From: Histomonas meleagridis
Taxonomy: Eukaryota > Parabasalia > Tritrichomonadida > Dientamoebidae
DNA: 64,000 nt
Reading direction: 5' to 3'
Assembly: GCA_020186115.1 (NCBI GenBank)
Contig: WSYJ01000105.1
Span: forward strand, 94,475 to 158,474
In this document: piece after piece, positions 46,812 through 58,600 of the stretch
How positions within the stretch are numbered: position 1 is the first letter of the stretch
Layout: the number at the start of each line of letters is the position of its first letter
Translations under genes and position numbers: made by a program
Notes under the pieces: model-generated
What the model saw: only the letters and a program-made list of their open reading frames with translations
Database searches by the model: none
Told to the model about the DNA's origin: nothing

Positions 46812-48940
46812 TGAATTATCCCAAATCTTGTCAGTTTGACAAAACTATGTCAAACTGACTGCCTATCGTAGATATCTTTTGGATTGGTCGAAACTTCTCA
46901 AACAAATTGAAGATCGAAAAAGAATATTCTGCAATATAATCTTTAAATAATGAATTCATTAATATTAATATCACTATGTATTGTATATGTTTCTTGTACC
47001 ATGTTTGAATGTAGTTGCTTTTTATAGTTTTTGGAGATTTTTATATTTGAAATCAAAGGAGAATTTCAAAGGAGAAATAGTTTAACGTCTTTTGACAAGG
47101 AGTTAAAAAACCTCATAGAAAATATTGAATGAAAAATGTGATTATAAACGTTTGAAAAAAATCGTGAAAATTTTCATGAAAGCGTTATTTGAAGTTTGAA
47201 TTTATTCAAAAACAAATTTTTCTCACAAAAAGTTAATTTCGCGCCCTTTTGCATTGGTGCCCATCCTCAAATCCTTCAGTCACAATTGTGTTACTTAAAA
47301 CCTTAAATACTACAACATAAGCTCAATCACCACCAACATTACGTTATCGATAAATATCAATGGTAGCATTATTACAAATACTAAACACAGAAAATTTTGA
47401 TGAAATGTTAAATATTTTCTTACCAGAAGTTGTTGGAGCATCAAAACACATAAAACAGTTAATGATTTCATAAAATAAGGACAATCATCAACACCATTGT
47501 TATTACATATATCTGTTAGTATAACACCAAACTCATGTTATTTTGTAAGGGCTACAATTGATGCTATTGAATGTATAATTTCATGAAATGTTAACCTTGA
47601 AGATCTTGGACAGTTTTGTTTAATATGTTTTAAGGGTGCTGGTTCTAATCCGTGAGTTACAAGTGTTTCATTGTGTATTGCAATTTTCGAAAACATTAAT
47701 TTCTCGACTACCGAAATTTGTTTAATTTTCCCAAGTTGGTGTAATATGATAATACTTTGGAATTAGCTCAAATTTCAGGATATCCAATTATTTCATCAAT
47801 TTTTCTACCTGACATAAAATGATTTGAAAATGGAATTGTTATATTTTAACAATTTTTGGTTGAACAAAATTATGATCAATCTATTTCCTTTGAGAGAAAA
47901 TATGATTCTTGTGTTTTTATGTAGAAGGAAACATGAAAATACATCAAATATTCTGGGTTTGATTTGTTTCATTTCTTTTGATCTGTCAACTTCTTCAAAA
48001 AAAGTGAAAATAAATATTTAAATTATTTGCTTGATAGATAGTAATGTATCCAATTCAGTTTTTTATTCTCTTCTTTATCGCTTTGTATTTTCTTTAAAAA
48101 AATGTAATATAAGGCATTACACTGAACAAATACATAAAATGAGGTGGTTGCAGAAAGGTTTCCCAAACACTACAGTTTTTGAATATAAATCCGATGATTT
48201 CTAATTCATTCGATTCTATCGTTGGAAAACCACTTTACAATTATAATGAATAAATAATTTTGACAATAAATTGAAATATTTTAAACATTTTTAAAATCAA
48301 AGATTAGAGATTAATTTATCATATTACAAATACTTAATGAATAATGCATCTAATTTTATGATATGAAAAATTATATCAGAATTAAATAATCCCTTTATTT
48401 GGAATGGAATTTCGCTTAGTAAAAAAAATTTATTTTGATATTTATTCATTTAATGACGTGTTACTTATTGTGCTGAATAACCTGATTTAACTTTTGCATT
48501 AATTCTTTACTCAACAAGTTCTATTTGTATCTATTATGGGATATTTTTAGGATGGCATGATTCGTTGATAAACCAACTCTTTTGACTGATCATAGGTTTA
48601 CAATATTTTTGTATTTTTTATCTATGCGGAAGAGATATTGAATTACAAACTTTTACACGAATGCAACAATATTTTTTTTAACTATTTTTTCGATGTATTT
48701 TTTCCGAACCGTCAAAATGTCAAATTTTTCTCATCACCAAAAAGAAATTAATAAACATTAATCATAAGTACATACATTTTAATTTTGCATGATAAAATAA
48801 TAATATTAAATTTATTTATTCACTTGAAGTCAAGATAGGAGGGTCAATCTTTAAAAGAAAGTATGATTTAGAACGACTTTTCTATCCAATGAATCCGAAA
48901 CTATTCGCCCTTTGTTACTTCTGTTGTTGCATCAATAAAA
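46812..48940. other. 2.1-kb gene-poor region with a degenerate repeat copy
   Basis: No convincing gene. The part 47370-47560 resembles the right arm of the 9-kb inverted repeat. A frame starting at 47360 reads MVALLQILNTENFDEMLNIF and stops after 37 codons. The 65-codon frame at 47824-48021 has no support beyond being open. Confidence 0.45.
47370..47560 (+). repeat. Diverged copy of the 9.7-kb inverted-repeat arm
   Basis: ACAAATACTAAAC, AGGACAATCATCAAC, ATTACATATATCTGTT and TTATTTTGTAAG follow in the same order as in 9681-9810. Spacing differs by an insertion of about 60 bases. So the arm sequence is a dispersed repeat or part of an old gene, not unique to the ankyrin island. Confidence 0.65.
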
Positions 48941-50512
48941 TCAATTTATATTTTTCTTGCCTTTTCTGATAGCTACAAAGATTTTCATTAATTTTTTCCT
49001 AAAGAAAATCAAAAACATTAAAATTATTAACATTAATAATATTATTAGGTACTTTAATTCATATGTTTCTTCTATTTCTTCATATATTTCATCAACGGTA
49101 ATGTTTTCCGCTTGTTTTAAAAATACACAACTTACACAATCTCCAAACAAATTTGAAGAAATTTCATTTTTCATTTCATTAGTGAACGTAATATTTTTGA
49201 AGTGATTTTTAGTATTATTTGTTGATATCGAATATTCATACATTGCATAATTATCATCAAAAATAGTGTTTTCTATATCTAAAAAACATTCATTAGCACA
49301 AATAGAAGCTCCATTAATCAAAGAATTTGTTTTCTTAAATAGAGAATTCTTAACTATAAAATTCGAATTTTGTAATGAAATTGCAGCACCGCAAATTCTT
49401 GATTTTGATGAAATTATAGAAATTTCTTCAAAAGATATATTAGAATGAAAGTCATTAAATGATGAACCATATATTGATGTATTATTTATGAATAAAGTGT
49501 TATGTATATCAATGTAATTATTTGTTGATTGAATGATATCTTTAGGTGAAACATTTCCATAAAAATTCGAAGAATAAATTGAAACTTTAGAAGTGTTAAC
49601 TTCTAAAAGTTTCCCGCATGAATTAGATGTAAAAAAAGATTGATTAACTCGAAAAGTTGAATTTATTATACTAATTATTGGAATAGATATACAATTTTTA
49701 CGAAGTGTTATGTTAAAGAAGAAACAATTTGTTTCATTTATAGAGTAAAGAAGTGAACAAGAATTCGAAATATATGTGCAATTATAATTATATATTTGTG
49801 AATGATCTAAAGCGGATATTAAATAATTTCCACAATTTTCTGTTATAAATGAATGCTGAATTAAAAATGATGAATTGATGAGATGAAAAAATGGCATTTG
49901 GTAATAATTTGAAGAAATATTTACGGAGTTTAGATTAATGTATGATTGAGACATAGTGAAAAATGATGTTCCTGAATTTGGAAATTGTGAAACTGAATCA
50001 AAATTAGTTTGATTAAAAATAAATTTGGAATTAGTTATATTGAAAATTGGATTATATTTTACTAAAAGATACTTAAAGGCACAGTTATAAAAAGATAATG
50101 TGGAATTAAATGTGAGAAATAATTGTGACGAATGATGAAATGATAAATTATCAAAAATTAAAGAAGAATTTTTAACAACAAAAATTGGTTCATCAGCATC
50201 TGCTATTGTAAAATTTATGATTTCTATATGATTAATATTTGTAAAATTGAATTGATGATGATTATGCCTGAATGATATTGTTTGATTTTGTCCAATAATT
50301 ATAACACCCTTTAGAGCATTGCTACAATTTGAAACAAAATTACAAAAGGAAGCAATTTTTTCATTTGAATCGAAATCATCAATAATTTTATATTTTGTTG
50401 AATTTGAAGGAAACTTCATATATGAACATGGATCAATTTTAGTACATTTTGTCCCATTTCCATTGTGTTTCAAATGAATGAGTTGGGTTGTAATAAAAGC
50501 AACCCAAAACAT
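48941..50512 (-). CDS. Beta-helix-type surface membrane protein, 523 aa
   Basis: A short hydrophobic leader (MFWVAFITTQLIHL) starts the protein. The body (about 90-470) is a series of imperfect 20-25-residue repeats rich in Asn, Ser, Phe and Ile (INSTFRVNQSFFTSNSCG type), the pattern of right-handed beta-helix proteins and of the Pmp-like family of trichomonads. Many N-x-S/T sites suggest heavy glycosylation. A transmembrane helix (about 490-510, YLIILLMLIILMFLIFF) and a lysine-rich cytoplasmic tail close it. The whole layout is a type I surface protein. No adhesion motif such as GGA(I/L/V) is obvious, apart from one CGAAISL. Confidence 0.78.
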   Translation of the reverse strand: MFWVAFITTQLIHLKHNGNGTKCTKIDPCSYMKFPSNSTKYKIIDDFDSNEKIASFCNFVSNCSNALKGVIIIGQNQTISFRHNHHQFNFTNINHIEIINFTIADADEPIFVVKNSSLIFDNLSFHHSSQLFLTFNSTLSFYNCAFKYLLVKYNPIFNITNSKFIFNQTNFDSVSQFPNSGTSFFTMSQSYINLNSVNISSNYYQMPFFHLINSSFLIQHSFITENCGNYLISALDHSQIYNYNCTYISNSCSLLYSINETNCFFFNITLRKNCISIPIISIINSTFRVNQSFFTSNSCGKLLEVNTSKVSIYSSNFYGNVSPKDIIQSTNNYIDIHNTLFINNTSIYGSSFNDFHSNISFEEISIISSKSRICGAAISLQNSNFIVKNSLFKKTNSLINGASICANECFLDIENTIFDDNYAMYEYSISTNNTKNHFKNITFTNEMKNEISSNLFGDCVSCVFLKQAENITVDEIYEEIEETYELKYLIILLMLIILMFLIFFRKKLMKIFVAIRKGKKNIN

Positions 50513-50631
50513 CTCATTCCTATCGTCCGACCAGCCGATAATTTAATAACAATCTTTGAATAGTATACTCAAAAGTGGTTCTTGTGCAAAACAAAACAAA
50601 CGCGATTTCACTAAAAACACATTTTTACATA

Positions 50632-51870
50632 TTATTTTGTTGTTACGCGCCGAACTATAGGTTTTTTAGTTGGTGACACACGAGAAGCTGCCACTGTTCT
50701 TACTCTTGTATTTGCTACAGGTGCTGGTGATTGTCTCACCATTCTTCTTGGCGATTTCAAATACGGATCTCTTGGTGATGGTGGTGCTGTAGTTGCTTCT
50801 GTTTCCGCCTCCAAACTTTTTATTCTTCTTTCGAAGTTTGCAATTGTTTTTTTCAATACTGAAATTTCATGCGATTTTTCCTTTTCGAATTTTCCCCATT
50901 TTCGTTCCCAGTTCCTATCGAAGCATTGCATTTGTTGTCTTTGTGCTTCTACTAATTGTTTTCTTTGAGTATTAAAATCTTTTAAAAATCTTTTTCTTTG
51001 TTGTTCAAGTTCTTCGTTTTCTAATTTGTCGGCTCTTTCTCTGAATGGAATAGCTTCCTCATATCTTTTTGATAGCACAAGATGACGTTCTTGTTCACGG
51101 AGTTGAAGAACATGAATACTAACCTTTCTATAGTTTGCAGGTAAGACGTCGGGAAATGAATTATCGAAATCTTCGAGCTGTTGTTTCTGTTGTTGTTTAA
51201 GGGAATTTAATGCCGTATTATATTCATTTGTAAACTCTTCCTCCATACCTGCCCAATATTCGTCAGCTGCTTTGAAGTCGGATTGGGCTTCCATTAATTG
51301 CGATTTAAGATTGGAAAGTTTGGAATCTTGTATTGAATGATATGTACTATTATAAATACAAGTATTGGCATCTTGTATGAGATTCTCAAGGTGCTGCGTA
51401 AGTTGGTAATCACCTTCTGAAATAGTTTCTTCTTTTCGTTGTTTGAGATTGTTTATGATTTTGTTCATATCTTTGGGATCAACTGTATTGATATCACGAC
51501 CTTCAATGAGTTCATCAACAAGGAGATCGATTTCAGTGTCATTTTTATTGGTGGGTGTTGGTTCTTTGATAGATATGGAACGCTTTGTTGGCTGTTGAGA
51601 AATTTGGCGGGATCTTTGTGGTTTTCCAGGTTGAAGATTAAGATCTTTCATAAGTGCTTGAATTCTTTTTACAATGGAAGTATTCCCAGTTACAATGGCT
51701 TCATTTTTCTTAGCCGATAAGGGGATCAATAATTTTGGATGAAGTTCTTCCCTTACCCTTGAAAGAGGCATTCCTGCTATTAGACGTTCTACAATGCTTT
51801 TTATATCATTTGGGTCATTTTTTACTTGAATTCTCTTCGTCATTATTTGTACGTTATTTTTGTAAACCAT
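50632..51870 (-). CDS. Coiled-coil protein with basic C-terminal tail, 412 aa
   Basis: An N-terminal helical unit (about 15-80) is followed by a basic linker (KPQRSRQISQQPTKRSISIK). A second helical unit is near 115-165, and a long coiled coil (about 180-355) is rich in Gln, Glu and Arg (KQQQKQQLEDFDNSFPDVLP, FNTQRKQLVEAQRQQM). A Pro/Arg/Ser-rich basic tail (about 360-412) ends it. I recall similar proteins as a sizeable family in trichomonads, but cannot name a function. The tail could bind microtubules or nucleic acid. The first ATG (MVYKNN) follows TTCAGAATAA, an Inr-like element; a second ATG nine codons later (MTKRIQ) is the alternative start. Confidence 0.8.
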   Translation of the reverse strand: MVYKNNVQIMTKRIQVKNDPNDIKSIVERLIAGMPLSRVREELHPKLLIPLSAKKNEAIVTGNTSIVKRIQALMKDLNLQPGKPQRSRQISQQPTKRSISIKEPTPTNKNDTEIDLLVDELIEGRDINTVDPKDMNKIINNLKQRKEETISEGDYQLTQHLENLIQDANTCIYNSTYHSIQDSKLSNLKSQLMEAQSDFKAADEYWAGMEEEFTNEYNTALNSLKQQQKQQLEDFDNSFPDVLPANYRKVSIHVLQLREQERHLVLSKRYEEAIPFRERADKLENEELEQQRKRFLKDFNTQRKQLVEAQRQQMQCFDRNWERKWGKFEKEKSHEISVLKKTIANFERRIKSLEAETEATTAPPSPRDPYLKSPRRMVRQSPAPVANTRVRTVAASRVSPTKKPIVRRVTTK

Positions 51871-52409
51871 TTATTCTGAATTCAATACGATTTGATCGTC
51901 TTTTCTGATGGGAATACACGACACTTTTAAATAAAACTTTGAAGTTCATTGAACTAGAAATCAGTAAAATATTAAACATAAGATTTCTTATCCTGTTATC
52001 AGCCCATTTCATTTGAATATGGTTTTAATATCTTTTAAAAATTGGAATAACATTTTTTAAAATCCTTAAAAACTTGTTACTGTTCATATTGATTTGATTA
52101 TTTTTTAAAGATTGATATTGCACATAAAATGTAGTAAAATATGATAATAAAATTTATATTGAAAAATAAAATGGTACAAATATGTTACCTTAAAATTAAC
52201 AAAAATCACAGTTTAATATAAGAAAAAAAAAAATTTAAACAATATTAATAAATTTATTTCGTTTTCGTTTTTGTTTTTTTTTTTTTTTTTTTTTGTATTT
52301 CTTTTTCTATAAAAAAAGAAAGAAACAGAAAGAAAGTTTTACAAAGCATATGAAATATAGAGAACGTTAAAACCGTTATTTTTGAGTCCAAAAAACGGTT
52401 ATTTGATAC
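51871..52409. other. Intergenic with long T tract and AACGG motifs
   Basis: Contains a run of about 22 T near 52270-52293 and, next to the TBC gene's stop, AACCGTTATT (52371-52380) and AACGGTTAT (52395-52403) in inverted order. These motifs lie roughly 500 bp before the coiled-coil gene, so their target is unclear. Confidence 0.45.
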
Positions 52410-53441
52410 TCAAGTTTGTAAGCTGGAGTTGTACTGATCCCAAACATCTTCAGCTCTTGCAAGAATGGTTGGAGGGTCCAAATCACGAATATTTTGAACG
52501 TCATTCAGTAGCTTGTTGGAATTTTTAGCGTTCATAAGATTTTGTTTTGATTCAATTAATTGGGCCACAGCTATTGCCATAGCAAATTCTATCACGTTAA
52601 ATTCTTTTATAAGTATTCTATCCCATACAATCAGCAAATTTTGTAATGTGAAGTTTTGTGCAAAAAGAAGTGATATCCAAGAAAATGCAAATTGTGCTGG
52701 AACTAATGGTTTATCACTCTTAAAGAGGCGCTTGTAAAGAGAGCCATCCGCAATTTGGCACATTGTCTCGATCAGATGAAACTTAGAAACAATTGAATCC
52801 AAGTTTTGTGTAAGTAAGAATATATCTCCCAAACCAGCTCCGATAATAAGGTTTTGAAAGATATAAAATGCATGGAATTCGCCATCATTGTCATTCTTGC
52901 CCATGAGTCTGTTGGCTGTCATTGATACATAATAAATTGGAATAACTATTTCATTGAATCCTTGTGTGTATGAATAAGTGGAATTAAGACAAGAAAATAT
53001 ATAAAGAATACGTTCAATCCTTCTGATGTGTTGAGAAAATTCATTGAGTGGAAACCCGAATTCAAGATATTGAGAGTTTGGCATTCGCGTTAAATCACCA
53101 TGGATTTCAGACATAATGTCGTCACTAGATAATCCAAATGATTTTCTTTTAACTTCAGCCTTTTCTATTGGAAGATCAATCCAATCTTGAAAATTTGAAA
53201 AATATTTTTCAACCCAACTCCAATATAATGTGCTTTTTGAAGTTACGACATATTCCCATCTCGAACGGTCTTTTGGGATAATTCTTAAAACAAGTTCCCA
53301 AAAAAAAAATCTGGATACTTGATCATTATTTGGAATTCCTTGTTTGGACAAGTCAATTAGTAACTCAAGATTAACTTCACCAGTTGGGTTGTGTGGGTCA
53401 ATAACCCTTTGGATGACATTTGGCATGTTTGGTGTTGCCAT
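52410..53441 (-). CDS. TBC-domain Rab GTPase-activating protein (TBC1D13-like)
   Basis: TBC proteins speed GTP hydrolysis by Rab GTPases in membrane traffic. The 343-residue product has the arginine finger motif IHGDLTRM (D116, R119) and the glutamine finger YTQGFNE (Q160). Both catalytic residues are intact. RIERILYIFSCLNSTYSYTQ, NEIVIPIYYV and PAQFAFSWISLLFAQNF parallel the TBC1D13 group, whose TBC domain likewise fills most of the protein. The start is the first in-frame ATG (MATPNMPN, 53439-53441); the frame upstream begins only at a TTG. No membrane anchor or targeting signal is present. Confidence 0.92.
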   Translation of the reverse strand: MATPNMPNVIQRVIDPHNPTGEVNLELLIDLSKQGIPNNDQVSRFFFWELVLRIIPKDRSRWEYVVTSKSTLYWSWVEKYFSNFQDWIDLPIEKAEVKRKSFGLSSDDIMSEIHGDLTRMPNSQYLEFGFPLNEFSQHIRRIERILYIFSCLNSTYSYTQGFNEIVIPIYYVSMTANRLMGKNDNDGEFHAFYIFQNLIIGAGLGDIFLLTQNLDSIVSKFHLIETMCQIADGSLYKRLFKSDKPLVPAQFAFSWISLLFAQNFTLQNLLIVWDRILIKEFNVIEFAMAIAVAQLIESKQNLMNAKNSNKLLNDVQNIRDLDPPTILARAEDVWDQYNSSLQT

Positions 53442-54059
53442 AACCAACCCAGAAAAAACGTTTAAAGTCAGAAATTGCAAATAAGAAATTTTGTGCGAAT
53501 ATTCATCGTTTTACTCACAAATTACAAGAGCCGTTTAGATAACCCATTCTAGAAAACCCACCCGTTTTATAGGTGAGGAAATAACATCATTAGCACTTAA
53601 TTTATTCACTAAAGTTGCATAAGGAATGTTTTGTTAAATTTATACTTCATACACTTCAATGGAATTATTTGCAATCACTACAACTTTGTATATATGGCAT
53701 AGCAAGAGTGGTACTTAAAAGAAAGTGTTTAAATGATGTTTGTTGCCTATTTTATTAACTTTTTTTGATAAGTTTTTTTCAAGATATTCTGATAGATCTC
53801 TGGTAAAAAGAAAAAATGATTTAGTGTATAGAACTAAATTAGTGAGCTTACCTTAGTAGCAGCTATAGGAAACTGGTATTTACCTGTTTTTTTAAAATTT
53901 AATTTCATGAATCTGTTCAATATTTTAAAGCTTCATTTTGCAAGTATTTATGAGTCTTTTTATGGTTAATGAGCTTTAAATATGCTTGACGTACGCTTGG
54001 ATTTTGGTTAATTGATCGGAATTACGATAGCTTTTACTTGACCAAATAGAAATTCTGGG
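53442..54059. other. Intergenic between divergent genes
   Basis: No gene is seen. GAGCCGTTTAG (53528-53538) is a weak match to the CCGTTTA element, about 90 bp before the TBC gene. The rest is AT-rich. Confidence 0.4.
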
Positions 54060-55487
54060 ATGTTTTTATTATTTCTAACATTAATAAGCTCCACATTAAA
54101 GCCGGGAGAAAATCCATATGAAATTCTTGGTGTTAAGCGCACAGCAACAGACGAAGAAATTCGTAAAGCATTTCGTGATATCACAAAAAAATATCATCCA
54201 GACATCAGCAAAGAAGAAAATGCGGAAAAAATTTGGGTACATGCTAATGATGCATATGAACTTCTTCATGATCCAGAACGTCGTCGAATATATGATCAAA
54301 CCGGATCTGTTGCAGAAGATCCCTCACAACCAGGATATCAAGGTTCAGCCGAAGATATATTCAATCAATTTTTCCATTTTGGTTTTCATCAATCTCAATC
54401 AGTCGAGATGAAAACTCAAGAGATCAATTTCGATAATTATTTAACATATCTCAAGGAATCCGGTGAATTTTTTGTCTTTATTTACAATAGCCGTGATCCT
54501 TTTAACACTCCTCGTTATGCGCAATTTTTTGAAAGCATTGCAGACGAATTTGAAAAAGTGACCACATTTGTTCATAACAATGCGTTTGCAGATCCACGAT
54601 TTGCCGTTAATTTTAAAGTTCGGTCAGCCCCACGTTTTGTTTATCTTAAGCTTAATAATGATGGCAGTATTCTCTCACGTGTTAGTGGAAACATTCGCTC
54701 ACGTGAATCATTTATTAAATGGATGATTAATTGTTGGAATCCTGACTATAAAGTATTTGATAAATATTCATCGCTCCGTAAATGGCTCAAAACGAATGAG
54801 CGTTATACATGTGTAATTAGTGTCGAACGTGGCAATGAGCCAAGTATGGAATTTAAGCGACTTTCATCCATATACACGCATTGTAAATTTGCTGTATTAA
54901 TCGATGATTATATCAAAGCAATTCGATCATTAAAGATCACAGAATTTCCAGCAAATTATATCATTCGTGGAGGTGTCCGAGTTTCAACGCATAAATATTC
55001 GAAACTTACCAAACTTTCGAACCCATTATTTTTAGATTTAAGTTATAATATGTTTAATGAGCTTTGTAAAGATATTTGTTTAATATATATTGGTGACATA
55101 AATAAAAATATAACTAAAAAATTCGCAAAGTTTAATACAATTCCTTTAATGCATGTTAAGAAGGAATCATCTTTTGCGAAACAATTTGGTAATGAAAATT
55201 GGGCACTGATAAGTAGTGGGAAAATGAAATATAAAAATATAAAAATAGAAAATTTAGAAAATGAAATTAAAAGTTTTAACAATGGAAAAATAAATACGAA
55301 AGATTTGTCCAAAAAAGCAGATTGGACATTTAGGGATATAAGTGATTTGTTGTTAAAATACGCTAAGAAAATTAAACCTAAAAATCTGTTCGAAAAAATT
55401 CAAAGCTTCGGCGTGGAGATGGAGTTCCCATTCTCGATTTTGTTGTTTTTGTTGTTGTATCTCCTTTTGCGATTTATTTCTGCATAA
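54060..55487 (+). CDS. ER membrane J-protein with thioredoxin-like domains (DNAJC16/ERdj-type)
   Basis: A signal sequence (MFLLFLTLISSTLK) is followed by a complete J domain (about 19-82: NPYEILGVKRTATDEEIRKA and YHPDIS, with the HPD triad at 46-48 needed to stimulate Hsp70). A short linker leads to a thioredoxin-like region (about 120-225; FFVFIYNSRDPFN, KVRSAPRFVYLKL) without a CxxC active site, then a second divergent region. A C-terminal membrane helix (about 456-474, FSILLFLLLYLLLRFIS) ends it. This order matches DNAJC16-like ER co-chaperones with inactive thioredoxin folds. It should work with BiP-type Hsp70 in the ER lumen. No KDEL signal is needed, given the anchor. Confidence 0.87.
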   Translation: MFLLFLTLISSTLKPGENPYEILGVKRTATDEEIRKAFRDITKKYHPDISKEENAEKIWVHANDAYELLHDPERRRIYDQTGSVAEDPSQPGYQGSAEDIFNQFFHFGFHQSQSVEMKTQEINFDNYLTYLKESGEFFVFIYNSRDPFNTPRYAQFFESIADEFEKVTTFVHNNAFADPRFAVNFKVRSAPRFVYLKLNNDGSILSRVSGNIRSRESFIKWMINCWNPDYKVFDKYSSLRKWLKTNERYTCVISVERGNEPSMEFKRLSSIYTHCKFAVLIDDYIKAIRSLKITEFPANYIIRGGVRVSTHKYSKLTKLSNPLFLDLSYNMFNELCKDICLIYIGDINKNITKKFAKFNTIPLMHVKKESSFAKQFGNENWALISSGKMKYKNIKIENLENEIKSFNNGKINTKDLSKKADWTFRDISDLLLKYAKKIKPKNLFEKIQSFGVEMEFPFSILLFLLLYLLLRFISA

Positions 55488-55631
55488 TAAACTTTCCATA
55501 AAAATAATTGTTCTATAAAGCTTTATAATAAAAGAATTTTTCATCTAATCAATAAAATATTGTTTTTGCATTTTTAAATATTATTATTAATGTTATCTTT
55601 TACTAATTCAATATGAAATTTCCTTTTATGT

Positions 55632-58600
55632 TTAAACGGAGCGCTGAGGATGCTCATCTCCCTCAATGTTCATTTCTATACCATGTGTTATTGCATATTT
55701 TAACTTTTCTTCCATTTCTTCTTTTGTTTCATAAATTGGTACATATATTGTATTTGTACAAGTAGAAGCATGCGGCAACTTATCATTATTATCTTCGAAT
55801 TCAACATCGATATATGAAGGTTGTGAAGGTTGTGCAGCAGTAAAAATGAAGAAATTTCGTAACATTTCTTGATCAAATCCGTTTAAAATCTCAATAAATA
55901 ATTTCTCTAATTTTTCATTTCTTTTAGTAAATCTCAAATTATTAATAACTTTTTCTTTATCAATTAATTCCGCATAACACAAATTTTTAAGTAAACCACC
56001 GCTCATAAAAGAAATTTTCTCATTACTATCAATTTTTTGATTCATCCAAAAACCATTGCGAATTATTTTAAGACATTTTTCAATAGATTTAATTCTTAAA
56101 TTAATAACAATTCGTTCATATAATTCAATGAATTCTTTTTCGATTGGTTTATCACTTGGTAACCCATCAATTGGTTTCGAAATGCCATTCCAATCATCAT
56201 ATTTCCAATAATAAGTTTCTTCATCATTATTTTTCATATCTTCTATTTTATCTTTTAATCTAGTGTCATTTTCATATATATCATCTTTTGTTATAGGTTT
56301 TCCAGCTAAATATTTCCAAACAAAATTTGGAAAGTGAATAATTTGTGGTGACGACATTCGAATCATTGAACCCAAAATAATTCCGAATCCATAATACATA
56401 TTTTCGATATCTTTATTAAATTTTGTAGAAAAAGGAATTATATCCAAATTATTTTCTTCAAAATTATTTGGCGATTTTATGCATAAACCTGTTTTAAGAT
56501 TTATAAATGAATTTGCTGCCATCATTACTGTTTGACGTGTTGCTCCTCCTGTGTCAAAAACAGGTTCATTTGTAAATCGAATAACCCATGTTGGAAATTG
56601 ATATCTTATTTCATAATGTTTTATTGTTTTTGAAAATTGATATATCATACTATCTTTAATATTATTCGATTTCCCCTTCTCATAATCCATGGCTTTATTT
56701 GCATCAAAAACTATTTTATTTCGGAGAAAACCCATTAATATTGGCCCTGACTCTTTAATTTGGAATATATCGAATTTTCGATTTTCGTATTGTATTAAAT
56801 GTGAATTTTCTTTTATTATTCTTAACATTTCATTATTGACAATTTCTTTATTATGTAATTTAACAAATAAATAGTTAATAAGATATATACAAACTGCTTT
56901 ACATTGAACAGTAATAATTCCAAATTCATTTATTAATTTCTTCATTTCGAATGCATTAAATTTAAATGAGTTAAAATCTTCTTTCATAAAATTAAATGAT
57001 GAAATATGTGAAAGAAATTCATTTGTGTGTTGATCTTCCCATTTTATTGCAAAATTTTCTCTGCAATTTTCTTTGTTTAAATCTTTTTCTTTATAATCTA
57101 AAATTTTAAACGCTGTAATATGAATATTTTTTGTTTTAGTTGAATCATAACTAACTTTAATTTTTGTATTTGGTCCCAAAGTATATTCAGTGATTTCTTT
57201 AATATCATTTGAATTATTAAATGTTACTCGAAGCAAAACATCTGATTTTGTTCTATTAGTAATTTTTACTTGGTTATTTATGATTTTATATGGATATTCA
57301 TCTTCTTTACATAACTTATACTTTTTGTTTTTAATAATATATTCATAAATTGAATCAAAGAATTGATTTGGAAAATTCTCTAAATTGTCATAATGTCTCA
57401 TTAAATGAATTATATTAAATAAAATATTCGAATATTGTGTGTGTAATTTCGATTTTACATTTTCTTTAATTACATCAAAATAATTATTTTTATTAGTTTT
57501 TCTTTCTTTTTCTATTTCAAAAAATAATTTTATTTGTAAATTATTTGGATTTTTCATTGAAAGATATTCTAAATGTTCAAAATATGTTTGATTGAAATCA
57601 TTTGGCGTGAAATCTAATTTCTTTTCCATATATGAAAGAAAATCAGGAAGAAATTCCTTTATCATTGGTGAATTCATTATCCAACAATCAATTAAAGCAA
57701 GTTTAGCATTAATACGTTGTTCTGAAGTCGAACAATTTTCAATAAAAATCCATAACAAAAAGAGAAATTCTATTGGCGTATTAATTATCCAATTTCCGCT
57801 TTTGTCCATTTCAATTATTCCTTTTGAATCAGTAAATTGTATTACATAATCACTTTCTTTTTCTTTATAATTATTTAATTCTTTATTTGATACATATATT
57901 AAATCACTTTTATAATAAAGATTTTGATACTTATAATCACCGGCCATTTTTACAAGTTCATTTCCAAGTGAATCCATAAATTCTTTTGACTTAATAAGTT
58001 TATTAGTTGCTAAAAATATAATTTGGAAATATTTATTTTGAAGTATTCTTTCAGAACAATGTTTGAAAAACCCTAAATCGAGATTATATGAAAACTTATC
58101 AATTTTAATGATAGGATTATCAATAAGTGATACAACAGCGGATCTTATAAATGATAAATTTATTGTTTCATTTACATATTCATTATTATATATAATCAAT
58201 AATGCTATTAAAACACTTTTTAATTGATTACACATTTCGGATTCAATATAATTTTGCAATATTGGTATTACATTTGTTGAGAAACCAAATTGTTTTGTAA
58301 AATCAATTTTTAAATCATTAGCTACTGAACAATATAAAGAATTATATTCTTCTCTATTTATATTTTGATCATTTACAAAATTAATTTGATTCGAGTTTTC
58401 ATTTGTTTCTTGATTTCCTTCATTTATTTCTTTACTAGTAAATTTAAATTTAAAATGATCATAAGAATCAATAATAAATTCAATTATAGTATTTTTATCA
58501 GCATAAAATTTATGATCATTAATATAAATATATTTTAATTGAGATTCATATTTAATATTAAGAGTAGATTCATATTTAAGAGTAGATTCATGAATTTTGA

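Noticed and set aside
47824-48021. 65-codon frame in the gene-poor region
   Set aside because: Nothing beyond openness supports it, and AT-rich non-coding DNA here yields many frames of this size.
52270-52293. T tract as a terminator
   Set aside because: It is a simple homopolymer with no stem before it, and protein-coding genes here end by polyadenylation, so a pol III-type stop would need a nearby small RNA gene, which was not seen.
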